Shown here piece by piece: positions 48,901 to 62,745 of a stretch of 64,000 nucleotides of DNA. Position 1 is the stretch's first letter; each line of letters begins with the position of its first letter. Origin of the DNA: Isoperla grammatica (lineage: Eukaryota > Arthropoda > Insecta > Plecoptera > Perlodidae); contig OX246741.1 in assembly GCA_945910005.1 (NCBI GenBank), positions 37,070,276 to 37,134,275 on the forward strand. The letters are read 5' to 3'. The translations under genes and the position numbers were made by a program. A model generated the notes under the pieces. The model saw only the letters and a program-made list of their open reading frames with translations, was not told the origin of the DNA and made no database searches.

Positions 48901-51900
48901 AACTTCCAGTTTTAAGAGGAACTTGCATACGGCTGGGATTCCTAAGGGTTTCAACCAAATTGCACAAATCGTTGTTTAAGAGCGTTTCAGGCTCCAATAG
49001 GAACAATTTGTCCATTTCGTTACATTTCGAAAACTACTTTAGAAGTTACACTTACCGTTGAAAAATAATAATGTTAGTTTGCATTCTGCAAGAGTATTAT
49101 GAAAGTGCATACATTAAGTTTTTTGGTCGTTTTTGGTTAACATATACATAAATTATTTAAATTGGCTGATTTCAGTCTATCTACCACAAACTTCCAGTTT
49201 TAAGAGGAATCTTGCATACTACTAGGATTCCTAAGGGTTTCAACCAAAGTTGACAAATCGTTGTTTATAAGCGTTTCAGGCTCCAATAAGCACAATTTGT
49301 CAATTTTGTCACATTTTAATAACTTCTTTGGAAGTTACACCCTCCGTTGAAAAATAAGAAATATAGTTTGCATTCTTCAAGAGTATTATGAAAACGCATA
49401 AATTTAGTTTTTTGGTCATTTTTGGTTAAAATATGCAATAAATATAGAATTTGTTTGATTTCAGTGTATCTACCACGTACTTCCAGTTTTAAGAGGAATC
49501 TTGCATACGGCTGGGATTCCTAAGGGTTTCGAACCAAATTGCACAAATCGTTTTTTTAGACCGTTTCAGGCTCCAATAAGCACAATTTGTCCATTTCGTC
49601 TCATTTCGATAACTTCTTTGGAAAGTTACACCCTCCGTTTAAACAGAAGAATTATAGTTTGCATTTTTCAAGTGTATTATAAAAATGCATAAATTGAGTT
49701 TTGTGGTCGTTTTTGGTTAAAAAATGCATAAAATATAGAAATGTGCTGATTTCAGTTTATCTACCACAAACTATCAGTTTTATGAGGGATCTGCCATACG
49801 GCTGCGATTCCTAAGGGTTTCAACCAAATTGCATAAATCGTTGTTATTAGCGTTTCAGGCCTCAATAAGCACACTTTGTCCATTTCGTTACATTTCGATA
49901 ACTACTTTAGAAGTTACACCAACCATTAAAAAATAATAATGTTAGTTTGCATTATGCAAGAGTATTATGAAAATGCATTAATTGAGTTTTTTGGTCGTTT
50001 TTGGTTAAAATATGAATAAAATATAGAAATTGGCTGATTTCAGTCTATCTACCACAAACTTCCAGTTTTAAGAGGAATCTTGCATACGGCCGGGGATTCC
50101 TAAGGGTTTCAACCAAATTGCACAAATCGTTGTTTTAGAGCGTTTCAGGCTCAAATAAGCACAATTTGTCCATTTCGCCACATTTCGATAACTTCTTTAG
50201 AAGTTATACCCTCCGTTGAAAAATAAGAATTATAGTTTGCAATCTTCAAGAGGTGTATGAAAATACATGATTTGAGTTTTTTGGTCGTTTTTGTTTAAAA
50301 TATGCATAACACATAGAAATTGGCTGTTTCAGTCTATCTACCACACACTTCCAGTTTTAAGAGGAATCTTGCATACTACTAGGATTCCTAAGGGTTTCAA
50401 CCAAAGTTGACAAATCGTTGTTTATAAGCGTTTCAGGCTCCAATAAGCACAATTTGTAAATTTCGTCACATTTAAATAACTTCTTTAGAAGTTACACCCT
50501 CCTTTGAAAAATAAGAATTAAAGTTTGCATTCTTCAAGAGTTATATGAAAATGCATAAATTGAGTTTTTTGGTCGTTTTTGTTTAAAATATGTATAAAAC
50601 ATAGAAATTGGCTGATTTCAGTATATCTACCACAAACTTCCAGTTTTAAGAGGAATCTTGCATACGGCTGGGATTCCTAAGGGTTTCAACCAAATTGCAC
50701 AAATCGTTGTTTTAGAGCGTTTCAGGCTCCAATAAGCACAATTTGTCCATTTCGTGACATTTTAATAACTTCTTTAGAATTTTCACCCTCCGTTGAAAAT
50801 TAAATATTATAAATTGCATTCTTCAAGAGTATTATGAAAATGCATAAATTTAGTTCTTTGGTCGTTTTTGGTTTTAAAATGCATAAAATATAGAAATTGG
50901 CTTATTTCAGTCTATCTACCACAAACTTCCAGTTTTAAGAGGAATCTTGCATACGGCTGGGATTCCTAAGGGTATCAACCAAATTGCACAAATCGTTGTT
51001 TAAGAGCGTTTCAGGCTCCAATAAGCACACTTTGTCCATTTCGTCTTATTTCGCTAACTTCTTTGGAAGTTAAACCCTCCGTTTAAAAATAAGAATTATT
51101 GTATGCATTCTTCAAGAGTATTATAAAAATGCATAAATTCAGTTTTTTGGTCGTTTTTGGTTAAAAAATGCATAAAACCTAGAAATTGGCTGATTTCAGT
51201 CTATCTTCCACAAACTTCCAGTTTTAAGAGGAATCTGCCATACGGCTGGGATTCCTTAGGGTTTCAACCAAATTGCACAAATCGTTGTTTAAGAGCGTTT
51301 CAGGCTCCAATAAGCACAATTTGTCCATTTCGTTACATTTCGATAACTACTTTAGAAGTTACACCAACCGTTGAAAAATAAAAATGTTACTTTGCATTCT
51401 GCAACAGTATTATGAAAATGCATAAATTAAGTTTTTTTGGTTTTTGGTTAAAATATACATAAATTATAGAAATTGGCTGATTTCAGTCTATCTACCACAA
51501 ACTTCCAGTTTTTAGAGGAATCTTGCATACAACTGGGATTCCTAAGGGTTTCAACCAAAGTTGACAAATCGTTGTTTATGAGCGTTTCATGCTCCAATAA
51601 GCACAATTTTTCAATTTCGTCACATTTTAATATCTTCCTTAGAAGTAACACCCTCCATTGAAAAATAAGAATTATAGTTTGAATTCCTCAAGAGTATTAT
51701 GAAAATGCATGAATTGAGTTTTTTGGTCGTTTTTGGTGAAAATATGCATAAAATATAGAAATTGGCTGAATTCAGTCTTTCTACCACAAACTTCCAGTTT
51801 AAAGAGGAACTTGCATACGGCTGGGATTCCTAAGGGTTTCAAACAAATTGTATAAATCGTTGTTTTACAGCGTTTCAGGCTCCAATAAGCACAATTTGTC

Positions 51901-53264
51901 CATTTCGTCACATTTCGATTACTTCTTTAGAAGCTACACCCTCCGTTGAAAAATAAGAATTAAAGTTTGCATTCTTCAAGAGTATTATGAAAATGCATAA
52001 ATTGAGTTTTTTGGTCGTTTTTGGTTAAAATATGCATTAAATTTAGAAATTGGCTGATTTCAGTCTATCTACCACAAACTTCCAGTTTTAAGAGGAACTT
52101 GCATACGGCTGGGATTCCTAAGGGTTTCAACCAAATTGCACAAATCGTTGTTTAAGAGCGTTTCAGGCTCCAATAGGAACAATTTGTCCATTTCGTTACA
52201 TTTCGAAAACTACTTTAGAAGTTACACTTACCGTTGAAAAATAATAATGTTAGTTTGCATTCTGCAAGAGTATTATGAAAGTGCATACATTAAGTTTTTT
52301 GGTCGTTTTTGGTTAACATATACATAAATTATTTAAATTGGCTGATTTCAGTCTATCTACCACAAACTTCCAGTTTTAAGAGGAATCTTGCATACTACTA
52401 GGATTCCTAAGGGTTTCAACCAAAGTTGACAAATCGTTGTTTATAAGCGTTTCAGGCTCCAATAAGCACAATTTGTCAATTTCGTCACATTTTAATAACT
52501 TCTTTAGAAGTTACACCCTCCGTTGAAAAATAAGAAATATAGTTTGCATTCTTCAAGAGTATTATGAAAACGCATAAATTTAGTTTTTTGGTCATTTTTG
52601 GTTAAAATATGCAATAAATATAGAATTTGTTTGATTTCAGTGTATCTACCACGTACTTCCAGTTTTAAGAGGAATCTTGCATACGGCTGGGATTCCTAAG
52701 GGTTTCAAACCAAATTGCACAAATCGTTTTTTTAGACTGTTTCAGGCTCCAATAAGCACAATTTGTCCATTTCGTCTCATTTCGATAACTTCTTTGGAAA
52801 GTTACACCCTCCGTTTAAACAGAAGAATTATAGTTTGCATTTTTCAAGTGTATTATAAAAATGCATAAATTGAGTTTTGTGGTCGTTTTTGGTTAAAAAA
52901 TGCATAAAATATAGAAATGTGCTGATTTCAGTTTATCTACCACAAACTATCAGTTTTATGAGGGATCTGCCATACGGCTGCGATTCCTAAGGGTTTCAAC
53001 CAAATTGCATAAATCGTTGTTATTAGCGTTTCAGGCCTCAATAAGCACACTTTGTCCATTTCGTTACATTTCGATAACTACTTTAGAAGTTACACCAACC
53101 ATTACGAAATAATAATGTTAGTTTGCATTATGCAAGAGTATTATGAAAATGCATTAATTGAGTTTTTTGGTCGTTTTTGGTTAAAATATACATAAATTAT
53201 AGAAATTGGCTGATTGCAGTCTATCTACCACAAACTTCCAGTTTTAAGAGGAATCATACGGCTG

Positions 53265-56200
53265 GGATTCCTAAGGGTTTCAACCAAATTGCACAAATCG
53301 TTGTTTTAGAGCGTTTCAGGCTCCAATAAGCACAATTTGTCTATTTCGTCACATTTCGATAACTTCTTTAGAAGTTACACCCTCCGTTGAAAAATAAGTA
53401 TTATAGTTTGCATTCTTCAAGAGTATTATTAAAATACATAAATTGAGTTTTTTGGTCGTTTTTGTATAAAATATGCATAAAATATAGAAATTGGCTGATT
53501 TTCGTCCATCTACCACAAACTTCCAGTTTAAAGAGGAATCTGCCATACGGCTGGGATTCCTTAGGGTTTCAACCAAATTGCACACTTCGTTGTTTAAGAG
53601 CGTTTCAGGCTCCAATAAGCACAATTTGTCAATTTCGTTACATTTCGATAACTACTTTAGAAGTTACACTAACCGTTGAAAAATAATACTGTTAGTTTGC
53701 ATTCTGCAAGAGTATTAAGAAAATGCATAAATTGAGTTTTTTGGTCGTTTTTGGTTAAAATATACATAAATCATTGAAATTTGCTGATTTCAGTCTATCT
53801 ACCACAAACTTCCAGTTTTAAAAGGAATCTTGAATACGGCTGGGATTCCTAAGGGTTTCAACCAAATTGCACAAATCGTTGTTTTAGAGCGTTTCAGGCT
53901 CCAATAAGCACAATTTGTCCATTTCGTCACATTTCGATTACTTCTCCAGAAGTTACACCCTCCGTTGAAAAATAAGAATTAAAGTTTGCATTCTTCAAGA
54001 GTTATATGAAAATGCAAAAATTGAGTTTTTTGATCGTTTTTGGTTAAAATATGAATAAAACATAGAAATTGGCTGATTTCAGTCTATCTACCACAAACTT
54101 CCAGTTTTAAGAGGAATCTTGCATACGGCCGGGGATTCCTAAGGGTTTCAACCAAATTGCACAAATCGTTGTTTTAGAGCGTTTCAGGCTCAAATAAGCA
54201 CAATTTGTCCATTTCGTCACATTTCGATAACTTCTTTAGAAGTTATACCCTCCGTTGAAAAATAAGAATTATAGTTTGCAATCTTCAAGAGGTGTATGAA
54301 AATACATGAATTGAGTTTTTTGGTCGTTTTTGTTTAAAATATGCATAACAAATAGAAATTGGCTGTTTCAGTCTATCTACCACACACTTCCAGTTTTAAG
54401 AGGAATCTTGCATACTACTAGGATTCCTAAGGGTTTCAACCAAAGTTGACAAATCGTTGTTTATAAGCGTTTCAGGCTCCAATTAGCACAATTTGTAAAT
54501 TTCGTCACATTTTAATAACTTCTTTAGAAGTTACACCCTCCGTTGAAAAATAAGAATTAAAGTTTGCATTCTTCAAGAGTATTATGAAAATGCATAAATT
54601 GAGTTTTTTGGTCGTTTTTGGTTAAAATATACATCTATTATAGAAATTGGCTGATTTCAGTCTATCTACCACAAACTTGCTTTTTTAAGAGGAATCTTGC
54701 ATACGGCTGGGGATTCCTAAGGGTTTCAACCAAATTGCACAAATCGTTGTTTTAGAGCGTTTCAGGCTCCAATAAGCACACTTTGTCCATTTCGTTACAT
54801 TTCGATATCTACTTTAGAAGTTACACTAACCATTGACAAATAATAATGTTAGTTTGCATTCTGCAAGAGTATTATGAAAATGCATTCATTGAGTTTTTTT
54901 GTCGTTTTTGGTTAAAATATTCATAAATGACAGAAATTGGCTGATTTCAGTCTATCTACCACAAATTTCCAGTTTTTAAGAGGAATCTTGCATACGGCTG
55001 GGATTCCTAAGTGTTTCAACCAAATTGCACAAATCGTTGTTTTAGAGCGTTTTAGGCTCCAATAAGCACAATTTGTCCATTTCGTCACATTTCGATAACT
55101 TCTTTAGAAGTTACACCCTCCGTTAAAAAATAAGAATTATAGTTAGCATTCTTCAAGAGTATTAGGAAAATGCATAAATTGAGTTTTTTGGTTGTTTTTG
55201 TTTAAAATATGCATAAAATATAGAAATTGGCTGATTTTAGTCTATCTATTACAAACTTCCAGTTTTAAGAGGAATCTTGCATACGGCTGGGATTCCTAAG
55301 GGTTTCAAACAAATTGCACAAATCGTTGTTTAAGAGCGTTTCAGGCTCCAATAAGCACAATTTGTCCATTTCGTTACATTTCAAACACTTGTTTAGAAGT
55401 TACACCCTCCGTTGAAAAATAAGAATGATAGTTTGCAATCTTCAAGAGTATTAGGAAAATGCATAAATTGTGATTTTTTTGTCGTTTTTAATGAAAATAT
55501 GCATAAAATATAGAAATTAGTTGTATTCAGTCTATCTACCACAAACTTCCAGTTTTAAGAGGATCTTGCATACAACTGGGATTCCTAAGGGTTTCAACCA
55601 AAGTTGACAAATCGTTGTTTATGAGCGTTTCATGCTCCAATAAGCACAATTTTTCAATTTCGTCACATTTTAATATCTTCCTTAGAAGTAACACCCTCCA
55701 TTGAAAAATAAGAATTATAGTTTGAATTCTTCAAGAGTATTATGAAAATGCATGAATTGAGTTTTTTGGTCGTTTTTGGTGAAAATATGCATAAAATATA
55801 GAAATTGGCTGAATTCAGTCTTTCTACCACAAACTTTCAGTTTTAAGAGGAACTTGCATACGGCTGGGATTCCTAAGGGTTTCAAACAAATTGCATAAAT
55901 CGTTGTTTTACAGCGTTTCAGGCTCCAATAAGCACAATTTGTCCATTTCGTCACATTTCGATAACTTCTTTAGAAGCTACACCCTCCGTTGAAAAATAAG
56001 AATTATAGTTTGCATTCTTCAAGAGTATTATGAAAATGCATAAATTGAGTTTTTTGGTCGTTTTTGGTTAAAATATGCATTAAATTTAGAAATTGGCTGA
56101 TTTCAGTCTATCTACCACAAACTTCCAGTTTTAAGAGGAACTTGCATACGGCTGGGATTCCTAAGGGTTTCAACCAAATTGCACAAATCGTTGTTTAAGA

Positions 56201-57830
56201 GCGTTTCAGGCTCCAATAGGAACAATTTGTCCATTTCGTTACATTTCGAAAACTACTTTAGAAGTTACACTTACCGTTGAAAAATAATAATGTTAGTTTG
56301 CATTCTGCAAGAGTATTATGAAAGTGCATACATTAAGTTTTTTGGTCGTTTTTGGTTAACATATACATAAATTATTTAAATTGGCTGATTTCAGTCTATC
56401 TACCACAAACTTCCAGTTTTAAGAGGAATCTTGCATACTACTAGGATTCCTAAGGGTTTCAACCAAAGTTGACAAATCGTTGTTTATAAGCGTTTCAGGC
56501 TCCAATAAGCACAATTTGTCAATTTTGTCACATTTTAATAACTTCTTTGGAAGTTACACCCTCCGTTGAAAAATAAGAAATATAGTTTGCATTCTTCAAG
56601 AGTATTATGAAAACGCATAAATTTAGTTTTTTGGTCATTTTTGGTTAAAATATGCAATAAATATAGTATTTGTTTGATTTCAGTGTATCTACCACGTACT
56701 TCCAGTTTTAAGAGGAATCTTGCATACGGCTGGGATTCCTAAGGGTTTCAAACCAAATTGCACAAATCGTTTTTTTAGACCGTTTCAGGCTCCAATAAGC
56801 ACAATTTGTCCATTTCGTCTCATTTCGATAACTTCTTTGGAAAGTTACACCCTCCGTTTAAACAGAAGAATTATAGTTTGCATTTTTCAATTGTATTATA
56901 AAAATGCATAAATTGAGTTTTGTGGTCGTTTTTGGTTAAAAAATGCATAAAATATAGAAATGTGCTGATTTCAGTTTATCTACCACAAACTATCAGTTTT
57001 ATGAGGGATCTGCCATACGGCTGCGATTCCTAAGGGTTTCAACCAAATTGCATAAATCGTTGTTATTAGCGTTTCAGGCCTCAATAAGCACACTTTGTCC
57101 ATTTCGTTACATTTCGATAACTACTTTAGAAGTTACACCAACCATTAAAAAATAATAATGTTAGTTTGCATTATGCAAGAGTATTATGAAAATGCATTAA
57201 TTGAGTTTTTTGGTCGTTTTTGGTTAAAATATGAATAAAATATAGAAATTGGCTGATTTCAGTCTATCTACCACAAACTTCCAGTTTTAAGAGGAATCTT
57301 GCATACGGCCGGGGATTCCTAAGGGTTTCAACCAAATTGCACAAATCGTTGTTTTAGAGCGTTTCAGGCTCAAATAAGCACAATTTGTCCATTTCGCCAC
57401 ATTTCGATAACTTCTTTAGAAGTTATACCCTCCGTTGAAAAATAAGAATTATAGTTTGCAATCTTCAAGAGGTGTATGAAAATACATGATTTGAGTTTTT
57501 TGGTCGTTTTTGTTTAAAATATGCATAACACATAGAAATTGGCTGTTTCAGTCTATCTACCACACACTTCCAGTTTTAAGAGGAATCTTGCATACTACTA
57601 GGATTCCTAAGGGTTTCAACCAAAGTTGACAAATCGTTGTTTATAAGCGTTTCAGGCTCCAATAAGCACAATTTGTAAATTTCGTCACATTTAAATAACT
57701 TCTTTAGAAGTTACACCCTCCTTTGAAAAATAAGAATTAAAGTTTGCATTCTTCAAGAGTTATATGAAAATGCATAAATTGAGTTTTTTGGTCGTTTTTG
57801 TTTAAAATATGTATAAAACATAGAAATTGG
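53265..57830 (+). repeat. 17-monomer higher-order repeat, first copy (second copy 58177-62745)
   Basis: It matches the segment 4912 bp downstream almost base for base. Shared private variants include acaaacttgc followed by a T run (54671 and 59583), a monomer with acatttcaaacacttg (about 55375 and 60287) and ttagttgtattcag (about 55518 and 60430). The roughly 345 bp between the copies (57833-58177) instead resembles monomers at about 51770-52115, so the join is chimeric. Ends are approximate. Confidence 0.88.
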
Positions 57831-58176
57831 CTGAATTCAGTCTTTCTACCACAAACTTCCAGTTTAAAGAGGAACTTGCATACGGCTGGGATTCCTAAGG
57901 GTTTCAAACAAATTGCATAAATCGTTGTTTTACAGCGTTTCAGGCTCCAATAAGCACAATTTGTCCATTTCGTCACATTTCGATAACTTCTTTAGAAGCT
58001 ACACCCTCCGTTGAAAAATAAGAATTAAAGTTTGCATTCTTCAAGAGTATTATGAAAATGCATAAATTGAGTTTTTTGGTCGTTTTTGGTTAAAATATGC
58101 ATTAAATTTAGAAATTGGCTGATTTCAGTCTATCTACCACAAACTTCCAGTTTTAAGAGGAACTTGCATACGGCTG

Positions 58177-61100
58177 GGATTCCTAAGGGTTTCAACCAAA
58201 TTGCACAAATCGTTGTTATAGAGCGTTTCAGGCTCCAATAAGCACAATTTGTCTATTTCGTCACATTTCGATAACTTCTTTAGAAGTTACACCCTCCGTT
58301 GAAAAATAAGTATTATAGTTTGCATTCTTCAAGAGTATTATTAAAATACATAAATTGAGTTTTTTGGTCGTTTTTGTATAAAATATGCATAAAATATAGA
58401 AATTGGCTGATTTCCGTCCATCTACCACAAACTTCCAGTTTAAAGAGGAATCTGCCATACGGCTGGGATTCCTTAGGGTTTCAACCAAATTGCACACTTC
58501 GTTGTTTAAGAGCGTTTCAGGCTCCAATAAGCACAATTTGTCAATTTCGTTACATTTCGATAACTACTTTAGAAGTTACACTAACCGTTGAAAAATAATA
58601 CTGTTAGTTTGCATTCTGCAAGAGTATTAAGAAAATGCATAAATTGAGTTTTTTGGTCGTTTTTGGTTAAAATATACATAAATCATTGAAATTTGCTGAT
58701 TTCAGTCTATCTACCACAAACTTCCAGTTTTAAAAGGAATCTTGAATACGGCTGGGATTCCTAAGGGTTTCAACCAAATTGCACAAATCGTTGTTTTAGA
58801 GCGTTTCAGGCTCCAATAAGCACAATTTGTCCATTTCGTCACATTTCGATTACTTCTCCAGAAGTTACACCCTCCGTTGAAAAATAAGAATTAAAGTTTG
58901 CATTCTTCAAGAGTTATATGAAAATGCAAAAATTGAGTTTTTTGATCGTTTTTGGTTAAAATATGAATAAAACATAGAAATTGGCTGATTTCAGTCTATC
59001 TACCACAAACTTCCAGTTTTAAGAGGAATCTTGCATACGGCCGGGGATTCCTAAGGGTTTCAACCAAATTGCACAAATCGTTGTTTTAGAGCGTTTCAGG
59101 CTCAAATAAGCACAATTTGTCCATTTCGTCACATTTCGATAACTTCTTTAGAAGTTATACCCTCCGTTGAAAAATAAGAATTATAGTTTGCAATCTTCAA
59201 GAGGTGTATGAAAATACATGAATTGAGTTTTTTGGTCGTTTTTGTTTAAAATATGCATAACAAATAGAAATTGGCTGTTTCAGTCTATCTACCACACACT
59301 TCCAGTTTTAAGAGGAATCTTGCATACTACTAGGATTCCTAAGGGTTTCAACCAAAGTTGACAAATCGTTGTTTATAAGCGTTTCAGGCTCCAATTAGCA
59401 CAATTTGTAAATTTCGTCACATTTTAATAACTTCTTTAGAAGTTACACCCTCCGTTGAAAAATAAGAATTAAAGTTTGCATTCTTCAAGAGTATTATGAA
59501 AATGCATAAATTGAGTTTTTTGGTCGTTTTTGGTTAAAATATACATCTATTATAGAAATTGGCTGATTTCAGTCTATCTACCACAAACTTGCTTTTTTAA
59601 GAGGAATCTTGCATACGGCTGGGGATTCCTAAGGGTTTCAACCAAATTGCACAAATCGTTGTTTTAGAGCGTTTCAGGCTCCAATAAGCACACTTTGTCC
59701 ATTTCGTTACATTTCGATATCTACTTTAGAAGTTACACTAACCATTGACAAATAATAATGTTAGTTTGCATTCTGCAAGAGTATTATGAAAATGCATTCA
59801 TTGAGTTTTTTTGTCGTTTTTGGTTAAAATATTCATAAATGACAGAAATTGGCTGATTTCAGTCTATCTACCACAAATTTCCAGTTTTTAAGAGGAATCT
59901 TGCATACGGCTGGGATTCCTAAGTGTTTCAACCAAATTGCACAAATCGTTGTTTTAGAGCGTTTTAGGCTCCAATAAGCACAATTTGTCCATTTCGTCAC
60001 ATTTCGATAACTTCTTTAGAAGTTACACCCTCCGTTAAAAAATAAGAATTATAGTTAGCATTCTTCAAGAGTATTAGGAAAATGCATAAATTGAGTTTTT
60101 TGGTTGTTTTTGTTTAAAATATGCATAAAATATAGAAATTGGCTGATTTTAGTCTATCTATTACAAACTTCCAGTTTTAAGAGGAATCTTGCATACGGCT
60201 GGGATTCCTAAGGGTTTCAAACAAATTGCACAAATCGTTGTTTAAGAGCGTTTCAGGCTCCAATAAGCACAATTTGTCCATTTCGTTACATTTCAAACAC
60301 TTGTTTAGAAGTTACACCCTCCGTTGAAAAATAAGAATGATAGTTTGCAATCTTCAAGAGTATTAGGAAAATGCATAAATTGTGATTTTTTTGTCGTTTT
60401 TAATGAAAATATGCATAAAATATAGAAATTAGTTGTATTCAGTCTATCTACCACAAACTTCCAGTTTTAAGAGGATCTTGCATACAACTGGGATTCCTAA
60501 GGGTTTCAACCAAAGTTGACAAATCGTTGTTTATGAGCGTTTCATGCTCCAATAAGCACAATTTTTCAATTTCGTCACATTTTAATATCTTCCTTAGAAG
60601 TAACACCCTCCATTGAAAAATAAGAATTATAGTTTGAATTCTTCAAGAGTATTATGAAAATGCATGAATTGAGTTTTTTGGTCGTTTTTGGTGAAAATAT
60701 GCATAAAATATAGAAATTGGCTGAATTCAGTCTTTCTACCACAAACTTTCAGTTTTAAGAGGAACTTGCATACGGCTGGGATTCCTAAGGGTTTCAAACA
60801 AATTGCATAAATCGTTGTTTTACAGCGTTTCAGGCTCCAATAAGCACAATTTGTCCATTTCGTCACATTTCGATAACTTCTTTAGAAGCTACACCCTCCG
60901 TTGAAAAATAAGAATTATAGTTTGCATTCTTCAAGAGTATTATGAAAATGCATAAATTGAGTTTTTTGGTCGTTTTTGGTTAAAATATGCATTAAATTTA
61001 GAAATTGGCTGATTTCAGTCTATCTACCACAAACTTCCAGTTTTAAGAGGAACTTGCATACGGCTGGGATTCCTAAGGGTTTCAACCAAATTGCACAAAT

Positions 61101-62745
61101 CGTTGTTTAAGAGCGTTTCAGGCTCCAATAGGAACAATTTGTCCATTTCGTTACATTTCGAAAACTACTTTAGAAGTTACACTTACCGTTGAAAAATAAT
61201 AATGTTAGTTTGCATTCTGCAAGAGTATTATGAAAGTGCATACATTAAGTTTTTTGGTCGTTTTTGGTTAACATATACATAAATTATTTAAATTGGCTGA
61301 TTTCAGTCTATCTACCACAAACTTCCAGTTTTAAGAGGAATCTTGCATACTACTAGGATTCCTAAGGGTTTCAACCAAAGTTGACAAATCGTTGTTTATA
61401 AGCGTTTCAGGCTCCAATAAGCACAATTTGTCAATTTTGTCACATTTTAATAACTTCTTTGGAAGTTACACCCTCCGTTGAAAAATAAGAAATATAGTTT
61501 GCATTCTTCAAGAGTATTATGAAAACGCATAAATTTAGTTTTTTGGTCATTTTTGGTTAAAATATGCAATAAATATAGAATTTGTTTGATTTCAGTGTAT
61601 CTACCACGTACTTCCAGTTTTAAGAGGAATCTTGCATACGGCTGGGATTCCTAAGGGTTTCAAACCAAATTGCACAAATCGTTTTTTTAGACCGTTTCAG
61701 GCTCCAATAAGCACAATTTGTCCATTTCGTCTCATTTCGATAACTTCTTTGGAAAGTTACACCCTCCGTTTAAACAGAAGAATTATAGTTTGCATTTTTC
61801 AAGTGTATTATAAAAATGCATAAATTGAGTTTTGTGGTCGTTTTTGGTTAAAAAATGCATAAAATATAGAAATGTGCTGATTTCAGTTTATCTACCACAA
61901 ACTATCAGTTTTATGAGGGATCTGCCATACGGCTGCGATTCCTAAGGGTTTCAACCAAATTGCATAAATCGTTGTTATTAGCGTTTCAGGCCTCAATAAG
62001 CACACTTTGTCCATTTCGTTACATTTCGATAACTACTTTAGAAGTTACACCAACCATTAAAAAATAATAATGTTAGTTTGCATTATGCAAGAGTATTATG
62101 AAAATGCATTAATTGAGTTTTTTGGTCGTTTTTGGTTAAAATATGAATAAAATATAGAAATTGGCTGATTTCAGTCTATCTACCACAAACTTCCAGTTTT
62201 AAGAGGAATCTTGCATACGGCCGGGGATTCCTAAGGGTTTCAACCAAATTGCACAAATCGTTGTTTTAGAGCGTTTCAGGCTCAAATAAGCACAATTTGT
62301 CCATTTTGCCACATTTCGATAACTTCTTTAGAAGTTATACCCTCCGTTGAAAAATAAGAATTATAGTTTGCAATCTTCAAGAGGTGTATGAAAATACATG
62401 ATTTGAGTTTTTTGGTCGTTTTTGTTTAAAATATGCATAATACATAGAAATTGGCTGTTTCAGTCTATCTACCACACACTTCCAGTTTTAAGAGGAATCT
62501 TGCATACTACTAGGATTCCTAAGGGTTTCAACCAAAGTTGACAAATCGTTGTTTATAAGCGTTTCAGGCTCCAATAAGCACAATTTGTAAATTTCGTCAC
62601 ATTTAAATAACTTCTTTAGAAGTTACACCCTCCTTTGAAAAATAAGAATTAAAGTTTGCATTCTTCAAGAGTTATATGAAAATGCATAAATTGAGTTTTT
62701 TGGTCGTTTTTGTTTAAAATATGTATAAAACATAGAAATTGGCTG
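58177..62745 (+). repeat. 17-monomer higher-order repeat, second copy
   Basis: Partner of 53265-57830. After about 62745 the homology switches: the sequence to the window end matches about 50610-51870 at an offset of 12131 bp. Unequal exchange between misaligned arrays would produce this mosaic. Confidence 0.88.
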
